A stretch of 64,000 nucleotides of DNA from Sva-07 sp963707515 (lineage in GTDB: Bacteria > Actinomycetota > Acidimicrobiia > Acidimicrobiales > Ilumatobacteraceae): assembly GCA_963707515.1 (NCBI GenBank), contig CAVPQI010000001.1:1426001-1490000 (forward strand). The letters are read 5' to 3'. Shown one piece after another: positions 34,998 to 44,182 of the stretch. A program made the translations under genes and the position numbers. The notes beneath the pieces are model-generated. The model worked only from the letters and a program-made list of their open reading frames with translations, was not told where the DNA came from and ran no database searches. How positions within the stretch are numbered: the first letter of the stretch is position 1; each line of letters starts with the position of its first letter.

Positions 34998-36683
34998 CTA
35001 TCGGTGTAGGAGCATAAGACCTTGAGGAGTGGAGGCGGCGGGTGCCGCCGCCACGGTCACCACCAGCTGGCGCCCCACCAGCTCGCGCCCCACCAGGAAG
35101 CACCCCACCAGGAGGCGCCCCACCACGAAGCACCCCACCAGGAAGCACCCCACCACGAAGCACCCCACCACGAAGCACCCCACCACGAAGCACCCCACCA
35201 CGAGGCGCCCCACCACGAAGCACCCCACCAGGAAGCACCCCACCACGAAGCACCCCACCACGAGGCACCCCACCACGAAGCACCCCACCAGCGAGGCGCC
35301 CCACCAGGAGGCACCCCACCACGAAGCACCCCACCACGAAGCACCCCACCAGGAGGCACCCCACCAGGAGGCACCGGACCAGTCGACCACGGGGACGTCC
35401 GGCGTCGGGGCGGCGGAGACGGGGTCGACGGTCGAGCGGGGGAAGTCCTGCTGCACGGCAGGCGCCTCGGCGGCGGCCGCGGCAGCGACATCGATGAGGC
35501 CGGTGCCGATGATCTCGGGAGTGCCGTCGATCGGGGTGGTCGTGGTCGCCAGCAGCGCCTTGACCTGGTCGTTGGTGAGCTCCGGTCGCTGGTCCAGCAG
35601 AAGTGCGACGGCACCGGCAACGGCGGCTGCGGCGGGCGAGCTCCCGCTCATCTGGAACGTCTCGGCGTCGACGTAGCCCTCGGGGTGGTTGACGTCGGCG
35701 TCGCTGCCAGGCGCGCGCAGCGTCTGGATGTGGGCGCCCGGTGCGGCGAAGTCGGGGTTGCGCACGCCGTCACCACTGCTCGACCATTCGGCTGCCCGCG
35801 GGGCGCCTTCGGTCATGTCGGCGCCGCCGACGGCGATCACGAACGGATCGCTGGCGGGGGCCGAGAGCCCGTTGGTGTCGGGTCCGAGGTTGCCGGCAGC
35901 CGTGACGATCGTGATGCCGGCGTCCCACGCCCGCTGCACGGCGGCGATCAACGGATCGCGGTCGGCGGGAATGCCGCTCGGCGTGCCGACCGACAGGTTG
36001 ACGACGCGAATGTTGTACTCATCGGCGTGGTCGACGACCCAGTTGACGGCGGCGACGAGGCCACCCGGGGCGACGTTGCCGTGCCGGTCGCCGACCTTGA
36101 CCGAGACGAGCCCGGCGTCGGGGGCGACACCGAGGAACCACTCGGGATGCTCAGCAGCAAGCGCCGGATCGGCGCCCGACTCGCGGCCAACGGCGATGCC
36201 GGCCATCGCCGTGCCGTGCCCGTGGTTGTCGCGGATCGCCGTCATCGGCGCCGCGGCCTCGGCGGAGAGGTCGATGGCGGCGACGACCTTGCCGTCGTCC
36301 ATCAGCCCGTCGACCGGTGCGAAACCGGTGTCGATCACGGCGATGTTGACGCCGTCACCCGTGATCCCCTGCTCCCACAGGGACCGGGCGTTGATCTGGT
36401 CGACGACGTGGTACATCGAGCCGGCGGGCAGCTCCTCGGCGGCGACGGCCGGCTCGGCGACCGGCGGCGGCGCCTCGGAGCTGGTGGCGTCGTCGACGAC
36501 GACGAGTGCCGTGGCGCCGAGACCGGCGGCGAGCGCGCCGATCAGCCATGTCCACTTCCGAGGCGGTCGACGCCTGCCATGGGGCGGCGCCGGATCACGG
36601 TCGAACGACCTGACCTCGAGCTCGGGGCGGCCCCCGACCGCCGTGCGGGACAACGTCAACGTGGAAGACACGTGGCCGGTCAT
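34998..36683 (-). CDS. Subtilisin-like (S8) serine peptidase with C-terminal GASWW repeats, frameshift in repeats
   Basis: 561 residues as sequenced. A membrane anchor or signal lies at about 43-62 (WTWLIGALAAGLGATALVVV). The S8 domain has the Asp motif VNIAVIDTGFAP, His motif DNHGHGTAMAGI, oxyanion Asn TAAGNLGPD and Ser motif MSGSSPAAAAVAGAVALL. The tail is a 15-bp tandem repeat encoding GASWW. After five clean units, one extra base at 35,291-35,293 moves the frame to GCFVV-type units. Without it the protein would have 21 GASWW units and stop at 35,057 (about 541 residues). The promoter and a leader hairpin lie at 36,730-36,798. Confidence 0.88.
   Translation of the reverse strand: MTGHVSSTLTLSRTAVGGRPELEVRSFDRDPAPPHGRRRPPRKWTWLIGALAAGLGATALVVVDDATSSEAPPPVAEPAVAAEELPAGSMYHVVDQINARSLWEQGITGDGVNIAVIDTGFAPVDGLMDDGKVVAAIDLSAEAAAPMTAIRDNHGHGTAMAGIAVGRESGADPALAAEHPEWFLGVAPDAGLVSVKVGDRHGNVAPGGLVAAVNWVVDHADEYNIRVVNLSVGTPSGIPADRDPLIAAVQRAWDAGITIVTAAGNLGPDTNGLSAPASDPFVIAVGGADMTEGAPRAAEWSSSGDGVRNPDFAAPGAHIQTLRAPGSDADVNHPEGYVDAETFQMSGSSPAAAAVAGAVALLLDQRPELTNDQVKALLATTTTPIDGTPEIIGTGLIDVAAAAAAEAPAVQQDFPRSTVDPVSAAPTPDVPVVDWSGASWWGASWWGASWWGASWWGASWWGASLVGCFVVGCLVVGCFVVGCFLVGCFVVGRLVVGCFVVGCFVVGCFVVGCFLVGCFVVGRLLVGCFLVGRELVGRQLVVTVAAAPAASTPQGLMLLHR
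35060..35375. repeat. 15-bp tandem repeat, 21 units, coding for GASWW
   Basis: Twenty-one units (plus-strand consensus CCACCACGAAGCACC) run without a gap from 35060 to 35375. All are 15 bp except the one at 35285-35300, which is 16 bp. On the minus strand the repaired frame reads GASWW throughout and ends in a TGA right after the last unit (35057-35059), which supports that frame as the original. Confidence 0.93.
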
Positions 36684-36729
36684 CTCGTACGCCTCTCTAC
36701 GAAGCCCCCGATCGGGCCGCGTCGTTTGT

Positions 36730-36751
36730 CTCTCTGTTGCTGGCCAGAGAG
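36730..36751 (-). promoter_or_regulatory. Leader hairpin of the subtilase mRNA
   Basis: CTCTCTG (36730-36736) and CAGAGAG (36745-36751) form a perfect 7-bp stem with an 8-nt loop in the untranslated leader, between the promoter and the ribosome-binding site (GAGAGG, 8 nt before the ATG). It may stabilise the transcript or control its translation. Confidence 0.5.
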
Positions 36752-36769
36752 TTTCTTGATTTGCGCGTG

Positions 36770-36798
36770 AAATTACCTTTCCAACTGGCTTTTGTCAA
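36770..36798 (-). promoter_or_regulatory. Sigma-70-type promoter for the subtilase gene
   Basis: Read on the minus strand, a consensus -35 TTGACA (36793-36798) is followed after exactly 17 bp by TAATTT (36770-36775) as -10. Transcription would begin near 36763, about 80 nt before the subtilase start, in a locally AT-rich patch. Confidence 0.65.
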
Positions 36799-37025
36799 TG
36801 GTCATGACCGGAATTCACCACGCTCCGTGGTCAGGGTTCCCCATGAATTCGGCGCGAGATCGCCACCCCGCGCGAAGCGGGGTCACCCTCGGTGGCCCCG
36901 GATGCGCCTGTCGGAGGGCCACGGAGCATCGCCATCGCTCACCGGAGGGTGGACGGATTTCGCTCTATCGGTCGACCGCCCGATGCCGTGTCAACCCCAT
37001 GAATCGGGCGTCGATACGCCATGCA

Positions 37026-38525
37026 TCACCGTCGCGCCCGATCACGCAGCACCTCCCGAGCGGCGTGCCAGCCACACATGCCGTGCACCCCGCCGCCGGG
37101 CGGCGTCGAGCTCGAACACAGGTAGACACCGTCGAGTGGCGTCGTCCACGGACGGAGTCCGAGCCGCGGCCGGGCGACGTACTGGCGGAGGTCGCCGGCG
37201 CCGCCGTTGATGTCACCGCCGACGTAGTTCTCGTCGTGGCTCTCGACGTCGACGGTGTGCATCGTGTGCCGGGCGACGATGCGATCGCGGAAGCCGGGTG
37301 CGAACCGCTCGATCTGCGCCTCGATGCGCTCTCCCATGTCGACCGTCGAGCCGTTCGGCACGTCCGCGTACGCCCACACCGTGTCGATCCCGTCGGGCGC
37401 CCGCGACCGGTCGAAGTTGCTCTGCTGGGCGAGCAGGACGTACGGCCGCTCGGGATGGCCGCCGCGCTGCACCTCGTCCTCGGCGGCGACGATTTCGGCG
37501 AGCGTCCCGCCGAGGTGGACGGTGGCGGCCTCGCCGCAGCGCGGATCGGCCCAGGGGATGGGACCGTCGAGCGCATAGTCGATCTTGTACACACCGGGGC
37601 CGTAGCGGAAGCGTTCGAGCGACCGCCGATAGCGGGGCGGCAGCCGGTCGCCGGCGATCGCCAGCAGCTGTCGTGGGGTGACGTCGAAGAGCACCGCGTC
37701 GACGGGCGGCAGGTCGGTGAGCGAGCCGACGCGATGGTTGCACTCCACACGGCCGCCGAGCTCGGCGAGCGTTGCCACGAGTGCGTCGGCGATCGCCTGC
37801 GAGCCGCCGCGCGCCATCGGCCAGCCGACGACGTGGGCCAGCGTGCCGAGCATCAGCCCGTAGCCCGCGGTGACCGGGCGGCGGAGGGAGAGGATCGAGT
37901 GCGCCGCCAGTCCGGCGAACAGCGCCTGAGCGGCGTCGCCGTCGAAGCTGCGCCCAGCGAGCAGGTTCGCCGAGAGCAGTCCCGGCAGACCGAATCGCGC
38001 CAGCGCCAGCGGGTGGCGCGGCGGGAGCTGCAGCGGCGACATCAGCGCGTCGGTGAGGTCGAAGCCGGCGTCGACCAGCGGGGAGAACATTCGCCGGTAC
38101 GCCGCGCCGTCACCACGTGCCCGGTCATCATGTGCGAGGCCGTCGGCGGTCGCGTCGACCGATCGGTGCAGGATCGCGGCCCGCCCCCCGTCGAGCGGAT
38201 GGGCGAGCGGCGCCGGGGGGTGGATCCATTCCAGACCGTGGCGAGCGAGGACACCGGACTCGGCGAGCTCCCTGAACGCGGGCGAGCCGACCGCGAGCGG
38301 ATGGATCGCCGCACACACGTCGTGGATCGCACCGGGGACGGTCAGCTCGGCCGACCGGGTGCCGCCACCTGCCGTGCTCGCCGCCTCGAGAACCGTGACG
38401 TCCCACCCGGCACGGGCGAGGGTGACTGCGGCGACGAGACCGTTGGGTCCCGACCCGACGACGATCGCCCGACCCGGGTCGGCCGACGCGGTGCCCGAGG
38501 CAGCGGGGGCGTCGACGGTCGCCAT
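37026..38525 (-). CDS. FAD-dependent oxidoreductase, phytoene-desaturase (CrtI)-like
   Basis: 499 residues. The FAD-binding motif is AIVVGSGPNGLVAAVTLARAG followed by VTVLEAASTAGGGTRSAEL. The C-terminal family motif is GVYLCSSSTPPGGGVHGMCGWHAA. The family includes carotenoid desaturases and many uncharacterised NAD(P)/FAD oxidoreductases. No other carotenoid gene is nearby, so the substrate is open. It is divergent from a VWA lipoprotein gene. Confidence 0.85.
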   Translation of the reverse strand: MATVDAPAASGTASADPGRAIVVGSGPNGLVAAVTLARAGWDVTVLEAASTAGGGTRSAELTVPGAIHDVCAAIHPLAVGSPAFRELAESGVLARHGLEWIHPPAPLAHPLDGGRAAILHRSVDATADGLAHDDRARGDGAAYRRMFSPLVDAGFDLTDALMSPLQLPPRHPLALARFGLPGLLSANLLAGRSFDGDAAQALFAGLAAHSILSLRRPVTAGYGLMLGTLAHVVGWPMARGGSQAIADALVATLAELGGRVECNHRVGSLTDLPPVDAVLFDVTPRQLLAIAGDRLPPRYRRSLERFRYGPGVYKIDYALDGPIPWADPRCGEAATVHLGGTLAEIVAAEDEVQRGGHPERPYVLLAQQSNFDRSRAPDGIDTVWAYADVPNGSTVDMGERIEAQIERFAPGFRDRIVARHTMHTVDVESHDENYVGGDINGGAGDLRQYVARPRLGLRPWTTPLDGVYLCSSSTPPGGGVHGMCGWHAAREVLRDRARR

Positions 38526-38592
38526 CGCGAGATCTGATCACGTTCCAAACGAGGGCGCGGAACCGAACGGGCGATGGGCACGTCCAAGCGAC

Positions 38593-40197
38593 ATGCGCCC
38601 GTTCCTCGTTCCCGTCATCGCCGTCGGTGTCATCGCCTCGCTCGCCGCGTGCGGGACCACCGACGAGCCGCATGCCACCGTCGATGCCCGCAGCTACTAC
38701 GACGACTATCGGTCCGACGAGCGGGAGACGGCAGCGCAGGTGAATGTCGACGCCTCCGGTGACGGGGCGACCGCCGACTCGGCGGGCGAGCCGGTCGTGC
38801 CGGTGTGGCCGTCGCCGACGGAGGACAACGTGTTCGTCGACAGCGGCGACTCGCCGTTCGTCGCCACCACCGACGATGCCGAGTCGACCTTCGGCCTCGA
38901 CGTGGACACCGGCTCGTACCGAGTCGCCCTCGCCCAGCTCGACGGCGGGGAGCTGCCCGAACCGGCGTCGATCCGCGTCGAGGAGTGGATCAACGCGTTC
39001 GACTACGACGATCCGCTGCCCGCGGACGGGACGGTCGGGGTGACGGTCGAGACGGCGATGGCGCCGCACGCCGACGACGGCACACAACTCGTCCGTGTCG
39101 CCGTGGCGACGACGCCCACCACCGCCGATGCCCGTCCGCCGGCGAACGTGACCTTCGTCGTCGACACGTCCGGTTCGATGGACGTGCGTGACCGGCTCGG
39201 CCTCGTCAAGGCGTCGTTGGCGTTGCTCGTCGAGCACCTCCGCCCCGATGACACGATCGCCATCGTCACCTACGGCGACGACGCCACGCCGGTGCTCGCC
39301 CCCACACCGGTCGCCGAGGCCGAGCGGATCATCGCCGCCATCGACGAGCTCGGTCCCGGCGGCAGTACGAACCTCGAGGCGGGGCTCCTCCTCGGGTACG
39401 AGCAGGCCCGCGCGGCCTACCGCGAGGGCGGGCTCAACGTCGTCGTGCTGGCCTCGGACGGGGTCGCCAACGTCGGGTCGAGCGACCCCGCCGTGCTCGT
39501 CGAACAGATCGGCGACGCCGGCGATGCGGGGATCCACCTGGTGACGGTCGGTTTCGGCATGGGGAACTACAACGACCACCTGATGGAGCAGCTCGCCGAT
39601 CAGGGAGACGGCTTCTACTCCTACGTCGACACCTTCGAAGAGGCCGAGCGACTGTTCGTCGACGAGCTGACACCGACGCTGACCGTCGTCGCCCGCGACG
39701 CCAAGGCGCAGGTCCGCTTCGATTCGTCGACGGTCCACTCCTACCGGCTGCTCGGCTACGAGAACCGTCAGCTCGACGACAGCGCGTTCCGCGACGACAC
39801 CGTCGACGCCGGCGAGCTGGGAGCCGGGCACACCGTGACCGCGCTCTACGAGATCCGCCCGGTCGACGGTGCGCCGGCCGACGTGCAGGCGGTCGCTGCG
39901 GCGTCGAGGTCGTTCGGTGAGGTGACGGTTCGCTGGATCGATCCTGCATCCGGCGCGGCGCAGGAGCGTTCGGCGACGATCACCCCGGCTGGCGACGGTG
40001 CCACCGGCTCGTCGTCGCTGCGGCTGGCGGCGACGGTCGCTGCCGTCGCCGAAGCACTGCGCGCCAACGCCGTCGCCGTCGAGCGCGGCGTGACCCTCGA
40101 CGACCTGGCTGCGGACGCTCAGGCGTTGGTCGACGAGGACGTGCCGGGAGCCGCCGAACTGGCGTCGGTGATCGCCGAGATCCAGTCGGTCGGCTGA
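38593..40197 (+). CDS. von Willebrand factor A lipoprotein (YfbK-like)
   Basis: 534 residues from ATG 38593. The lipoprotein signal ends in SLAACG. An N-terminal VWA-associated domain (FVATTDDAESTFGLDVDTGSYRVA...RVEEWINAFDYD) precedes a VWA domain with intact MIDAS (VDTSGSMD, GGSTNLEAG, LASDGVAN). A C-terminal domain of about 150 residues resembles the YfbK tail. It is exported, lipid-anchored and likely binds a protein ligand through a metal ion. Role unknown. Confidence 0.9.
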   Translation: MRPFLVPVIAVGVIASLAACGTTDEPHATVDARSYYDDYRSDERETAAQVNVDASGDGATADSAGEPVVPVWPSPTEDNVFVDSGDSPFVATTDDAESTFGLDVDTGSYRVALAQLDGGELPEPASIRVEEWINAFDYDDPLPADGTVGVTVETAMAPHADDGTQLVRVAVATTPTTADARPPANVTFVVDTSGSMDVRDRLGLVKASLALLVEHLRPDDTIAIVTYGDDATPVLAPTPVAEAERIIAAIDELGPGGSTNLEAGLLLGYEQARAAYREGGLNVVVLASDGVANVGSSDPAVLVEQIGDAGDAGIHLVTVGFGMGNYNDHLMEQLADQGDGFYSYVDTFEEAERLFVDELTPTLTVVARDAKAQVRFDSSTVHSYRLLGYENRQLDDSAFRDDTVDAGELGAGHTVTALYEIRPVDGAPADVQAVAAASRSFGEVTVRWIDPASGAAQERSATITPAGDGATGSSSLRLAATVAAVAEALRANAVAVERGVTLDDLAADAQALVDEDVPGAAELASVIAEIQSVG

Positions 40198-40241
40198 TCG
40201 TCCAGATCCCTCGCTCCCGGACGAGGAACTACGTTGCGGCG

Positions 40242-41378
40242 ATGACCGACATTCAGGGGAGTTGTCGTTCGGAGTTCGAGGGCGTGCGTCAGGCGTTCGC
40301 CGCCAACTTCGAGTCCGGTGCCGACGTGGGGGCGTCCGTGGCGATCACCGTCGACGGCGAGTTCGTCGTCGACCTGTGGGGTGGCACGGCGACGTTCGAC
40401 GACGGCGAGGCACCGTGGCAGGAGGACACGATCATCAACGTCTGGTCGACGACCAAGACGATGGCTGCGCTGACCTGCCTCGTGCTGGCCGACCGCGGCC
40501 TGCTCGACCCGTACGAGCCGATCGCCACCTACTGGCCCGAGTTCGCCGCCGCCGGCAAGGAGCACGTTGCGACGCGTCACGTGCTGAGCCACTCGGCGGG
40601 TCTGTCGGGGTGGGACGAGCGACTGGTGAAGGAGGACCTGCTCGACCCGAAGAAGCTCACCGCCTTGCACGCCGCACAGGCACCGTGGTGGGACCCGGGT
40701 TCGCAGCCGGGCTACCACGCGATCAGCGAGGGCTATCTGCTCGGCGAGATCGTCGAGCGGATCACCGGGAAGTCGCTGGGCACCGTGTTCGCCGAGGAGA
40801 TCGCCGGCCCGCTCGGCGCCGACTTCCACATCGGCACCGGCGAGGAGCACGACGGGCGCATCGCCCACGTCATCCCACCGGCGGAGGCGCTCTCCGGCGC
40901 CGATGGCGACCCTGACTCGATCGCCTGGCGCACGATGAGCAACCCGGCGCTGACCGCCGACTTCTCGTCGACCCGCGCCTGGCGGCGCACGGAGATCCCG
41001 GCCGCCGGCGGCCACGGCAACGCCCGATCCGTCGCCCTCGCCCACACCCCGACGGCGTGCGGCGGATCGGCACGGGGCGTCGATCTGCTGTCGCCCGAAG
41101 GAGTCGCCCGGATCTTCGACAAGCAGGTCGAGGGAATGGACCTCGTGCTCGGCATCGACGTCGTGCACGGCATGGGCTTCGGGTTGCCGGGCCCGATGCT
41201 GCCGGTGCCCAACGAGCGGGTCTGCTTCTGGGGCGGATGGGGTGGATCGCTGGCGATCGTCGACCTCGATGCCCGGATGAGCTTCAGCTACGTGATGAAC
41301 CGGATGGGCGACGGCACGACCGGCGACCTCCGCGGCGCCAGCCTCCTCCTCGCCGCCTACGGCGCGCTGCTCGCCTGA
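40242..41378 (+). CDS. Beta-lactamase-family serine hydrolase
   Basis: 378 residues. The serine nucleophile motif is STTK (NVWSTTKTMAAL, SxxK). The second motif is likely YHAISEGYLLGEI, and the third region is VCFWGGWGGSLAIVDLD. There is no signal peptide, so it is cytoplasmic. The family (class C beta-lactamase fold) includes esterases and amidases. No beta-lactam resistance role is implied. Confidence 0.88.
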   Translation: MTDIQGSCRSEFEGVRQAFAANFESGADVGASVAITVDGEFVVDLWGGTATFDDGEAPWQEDTIINVWSTTKTMAALTCLVLADRGLLDPYEPIATYWPEFAAAGKEHVATRHVLSHSAGLSGWDERLVKEDLLDPKKLTALHAAQAPWWDPGSQPGYHAISEGYLLGEIVERITGKSLGTVFAEEIAGPLGADFHIGTGEEHDGRIAHVIPPAEALSGADGDPDSIAWRTMSNPALTADFSSTRAWRRTEIPAAGGHGNARSVALAHTPTACGGSARGVDLLSPEGVARIFDKQVEGMDLVLGIDVVHGMGFGLPGPMLPVPNERVCFWGGWGGSLAIVDLDARMSFSYVMNRMGDGTTGDLRGASLLLAAYGALLA

Positions 41379-41393
41379 TCGCGGCCGCTCGTG

Positions 41394-43221
41394 ATGTCCG
41401 GCTCCCGCCGTGTGGTGATCGTGTTGCTGCTCGCCGCCGTGGCGCTGGCGTTCGCCGACGCCTCCGTCGTGGCGTTGGCGCTGCCGGAGCTGTACGCCGA
41501 GTTCGACACGTCGATCGTCGGGGTGTCGTGGGTGCTGACGACCTATGCCGTCGCCGTCACCGTCGCCGCGGCGCCGATCGCCGTCGCCCACCGACGTGTG
41601 CGGCCGCTCACCCTGGTGGTCGCCGGTGCGGCGGTGTTCGCGGTGTCGTCGCTGATCGCCGGTGCGGCGACAGACCTCACCGTGCTGCTCGCCGGCCGAG
41701 CGGCCCAAGGCGTCGGTGCGGCGCTGCTGCTCGCCGGATCGCTGCCGGTGCTCGAGGCGCTCGTGCCGGGCGAGCGGCGCGGACGAGCGTGGTGGGCGCT
41801 GGCGGCCGCAGTGGGTGCGGCGACCGGTCCGGCGCTGGGCGGCGTGCTCACCGAGGCGTTCTCGTGGCGGGCGATCTTCCTCGTCCAGGCGCCGATCGTC
41901 GCCGGCGCACTGGCGCTCCTCACCGAACCGCGCGGCACGCCAGGTGCCGAACGATGCTGCGCCACGGACGGGCCGGCGCGGCGACGGCACCGTGACCGTG
42001 GCCAACGTCGGGTTTGCGCTCGTGTTCGCCGCCCTCGTGGCCGCCCTGTTCCTCGGCGTGCTGTTGGCGATCGAGGTGTGGCGCTACAGCCCGATCCAGT
42101 CCGCGGTGCTCGTCAGCGCACTCCCGCTCGGGATGGTCGTTGGCCGGCGCGTCCAGGCCGCACCGCGGGTCGTCGTCGGCGGCGTCGGGGCGCTGCTGCT
42201 GGCGGCCGGTCTGCTCGCCCTGGCGTTCGTGCCCGGTGCGGCGCCGGTCGTGGCGGCCGCGGCGTTCGCCGTCTGTGGCGCCGGGTTCGACCTCGTGCAC
42301 GAGATCCTCGACCAGTCCGCCGTGCCGCCCGACTCACCTCCGGTGCGGGCGAGCGCGGTGACGATCGGTGCCCGTCACGCCGGCCTCGTGCTCGGACTGG
42401 CGTTGATCGCACCGGTGTTGTCGTCGAGCCTCGACGCCGGGATCGAGCGGGCGACGCTGAGTGCCACCCGCGCAATGTTGCTCACCGATCTCGACCTGTA
42501 CGAGAAGGTGCCGGTGACCTGGGCGCTGCGCGACGCCATCGAGGAGGCGCCGCGCGGCCAGGTTCCCGATCTGGCGGGCGAGTTCGACGAGCGCGGCGCC
42601 GAGGGCGACAACGACATGGCTCGTGCTCGGGACGCCTTGATGGACGCCGTGACCGACGCCGTCACCCGTTCGTTCCGTCCCGCCTTCGCGATCGCCGCCG
42701 TGCTCGCCGCGCTGTCGGCGATCCCGGCCGTCGTCGTGGCGAGACGTCGCCGCGGCGAGTCGACGGGTTGGTCGCCGTCGCGGCGACGGTCGGCGTCGGT
42801 CGGCATCGCCGCGCTCGCAGTTGCGGCCGTGGCCGTGGTCGCCGTCTCGGCGGTCGCCGGGCGCGACACCGGTGAGTTCGTCGCCGACGACCCGTGCACG
42901 GCCGAACCCGATCAGTTCCCGGGCGACGGTTACGACGCCTCGGTGCAGCGCATCGCCTTGTCGGCGATCAACGGTGCGGCGTGCGAGCTCGGCACGACGA
43001 GGGAACGCCTCGTGCTCTCGATCGACCCGAACAGTTCCTTCGACGACGTCACCTGGGACCGCTCGACGCTCGAGACAGCGTTGCGCGAGGGCGGCCTGCG
43101 GGCGATCGACGACGCCAACGACCGCGACGCGATTCCGGGCTGGGTCGCGGCGTCGCTCGAGTTCGTCGTCGAGCGGGCGCCGATCGGTTGGCTCGTCGAA
43201 CGGGTGCCGATCCCCGGTTGA
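41394..43221 (+). pseudogene. MFS-type transporter with extracytoplasmic C-terminal domain, one frameshift
   Basis: From the ATG at 41394 (a GTG precedes it at 41391) the first six or so helices are in one frame (ALAFADASVVALALPELYAEF; GRAAQGVGAALLLAG). The frame is lost at 41,940-41,995 and resumes with TVTVANVGFALVFAALVAALFL. Later helices end near 42,860, followed by about 120 residues outside the membrane with two Cys (DDPCTAEPDQFPG; NGAACELG). The GRAAQGxGAA segment is typical of drug-efflux (DHA2-like) transporters. Both halves look intact, so a sequence error is likely. The extra C-terminal domain is unusual. Confidence 0.8.
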
Positions 43222-43242
43222 CGACCGGGACCGACGGTGGTG

Positions 43243-43647
43243 TCACTCGCGATCGAGCGAGGCGGCCATGCCGGGCAGCGCCACCCAGGGCTGCTTGTGT
43301 TCGCACCACACTTCGACCGTCGGCGCGACCTCGCTGCGGTCGTCGAGCGTCCCGGCCTTCAGCGCCAGGACTCCTGCGGGCTCGGCCATCGCCGAATAGA
43401 TCGGCGACCCGCACGTGCCGCAGAAGCGACGGCGGACGTAGACCGCGTCGCCGTGCTCGCCGCGGTCCTCGAACGTGTTCAGCTCACCGGTCACGGTCAG
43501 CTGGTCCTCGAGGACGATGACGTTCACCGAGAACGGACCACCACTCTGTCGTTGACAGTGATCGCAGTGGCAGACCGCGGTCGCCATCGGTTCACCCTCG
43601 ATTTCGTACCTGATCGCCCCGCAGAGGCATCCCCCGGTTCGTGCCAT
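43243..43647 (-). CDS. GFA family protein (Mss4-like zinc fold)
   Basis: 134 residues from the ATG at 43647. The zinc-binding cysteines are in GGCLCGAIRY, VCHCDHCQRQSG and RFCGTCGSP, the signature of the glutathione-dependent formaldehyde-activating (GFA) family. Most members have unknown substrates; actinobacteria generally lack glutathione, so the family name should not be read as function. Confidence 0.87.
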   Translation of the reverse strand: MARTGGCLCGAIRYEIEGEPMATAVCHCDHCQRQSGGPFSVNVIVLEDQLTVTGELNTFEDRGEHGDAVYVRRRFCGTCGSPIYSAMAEPAGVLALKAGTLDDRSEVAPTVEVWCEHKQPWVALPGMAASLDRE

Positions 43648-43682
43648 GGCGCGACCGTAGTCCGTGGCAGGCTGCACGATCG

Positions 43683-44182
43683 ATGGATGCCACCGCCCAC
43701 ATCCAGCCGAGCGCTGACGAACTCGACCGGCGCTCCACGCACGTCGCCGGTGGGCTGCTCGATCGGACGCTGCCGAAGGCGGAGTGGACCCACGAGGGCC
43801 ACGTGCTCACCTGCATCGCCCTCGTCCGCGCCCTCGGTCCGGCCGATGCCCTGGCGACGCTGCGCGCTGCCATCCCTGCGTACAACGAGGCGACCGGCGT
43901 CGCCAACACCTCGACCAGCGGTTACCACGACACGATCACCGTCTACTACGTGTGGGCCGTCGATCGTCTGGTGCGAAGGGTCACGACACGGCGTCGATCG
44001 TCGCCGACCGTTCGATCGCCCGCGACGGGCCGCTGGCGTGGTGGCCGCGCGACGTGTTGATGAGCCCGCGAGCGAGATCGGCGTGGCTGCCGCCGACGAC
44101 GATCCCGGACGATTGGGTCCCGGAGGATCGGGACCCGGACGACCCGGACCTGGACGCGCCGAGCGAACCGGCGTCAGCCTGA
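43683..44182 (+). pseudogene. Conserved hypothetical protein, frameshifted
   Basis: From ATG 43683 the protein reads LPKAEWTHEGHVLTCIALVR, then AIPAYNEATGVANTSTSGYHDTITVYYVWAV, a pattern I know from a widespread unnamed family with conserved His and Tyr residues. The frame shifts near 43,970-43,985 and continues with DTASIVADRSIARDGPLAWWPRDVLMSPRARSAW to the TGA at 44180. The next gene starts at the following base. Function unknown. Confidence 0.65.

Larger units (their letters stand above)
36684..37025. other. 342-bp gene-free region with several inverted repeats
   Basis: This is the leader of the leftward subtilase gene and the trailer of the leftward CrtI-like gene. Besides the promoter and hairpin listed separately it holds ACCACG-ctc-CGTGGT at about 36827-36841 and GAATTC arms around it. 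A 7-bp hairpin ACCCCGC-gcgaa-GCGGGGT spans 36865-36883, and a GTGGCCC/GGGCCAC pair lies just beyond. The ACCCCGC hairpin may be the terminator of the upstream gene, although no U-tract follows. No tRNA or known riboswitch was recognised. Confidence 0.6.

Noticed and set aside
35060..35375. CRISPR array
   Set aside because: Units are contiguous 15-mers with no spacers and code for GASWW; no cas genes are near.
36800..36960. Cyclic di-GMP or ydaO-type riboswitch before the subtilase
   Set aside because: Some stems are present, but the conserved single-stranded blocks of these riboswitches could not be matched on either strand, and the promoter lies downstream of most of this region.
43243..43647. 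Glutathione-dependent formaldehyde activation as the function of the GFA protein
   Set aside because: Only the zinc-fold cysteines support the family; actinobacteria generally lack glutathione and no formaldehyde genes are nearby.
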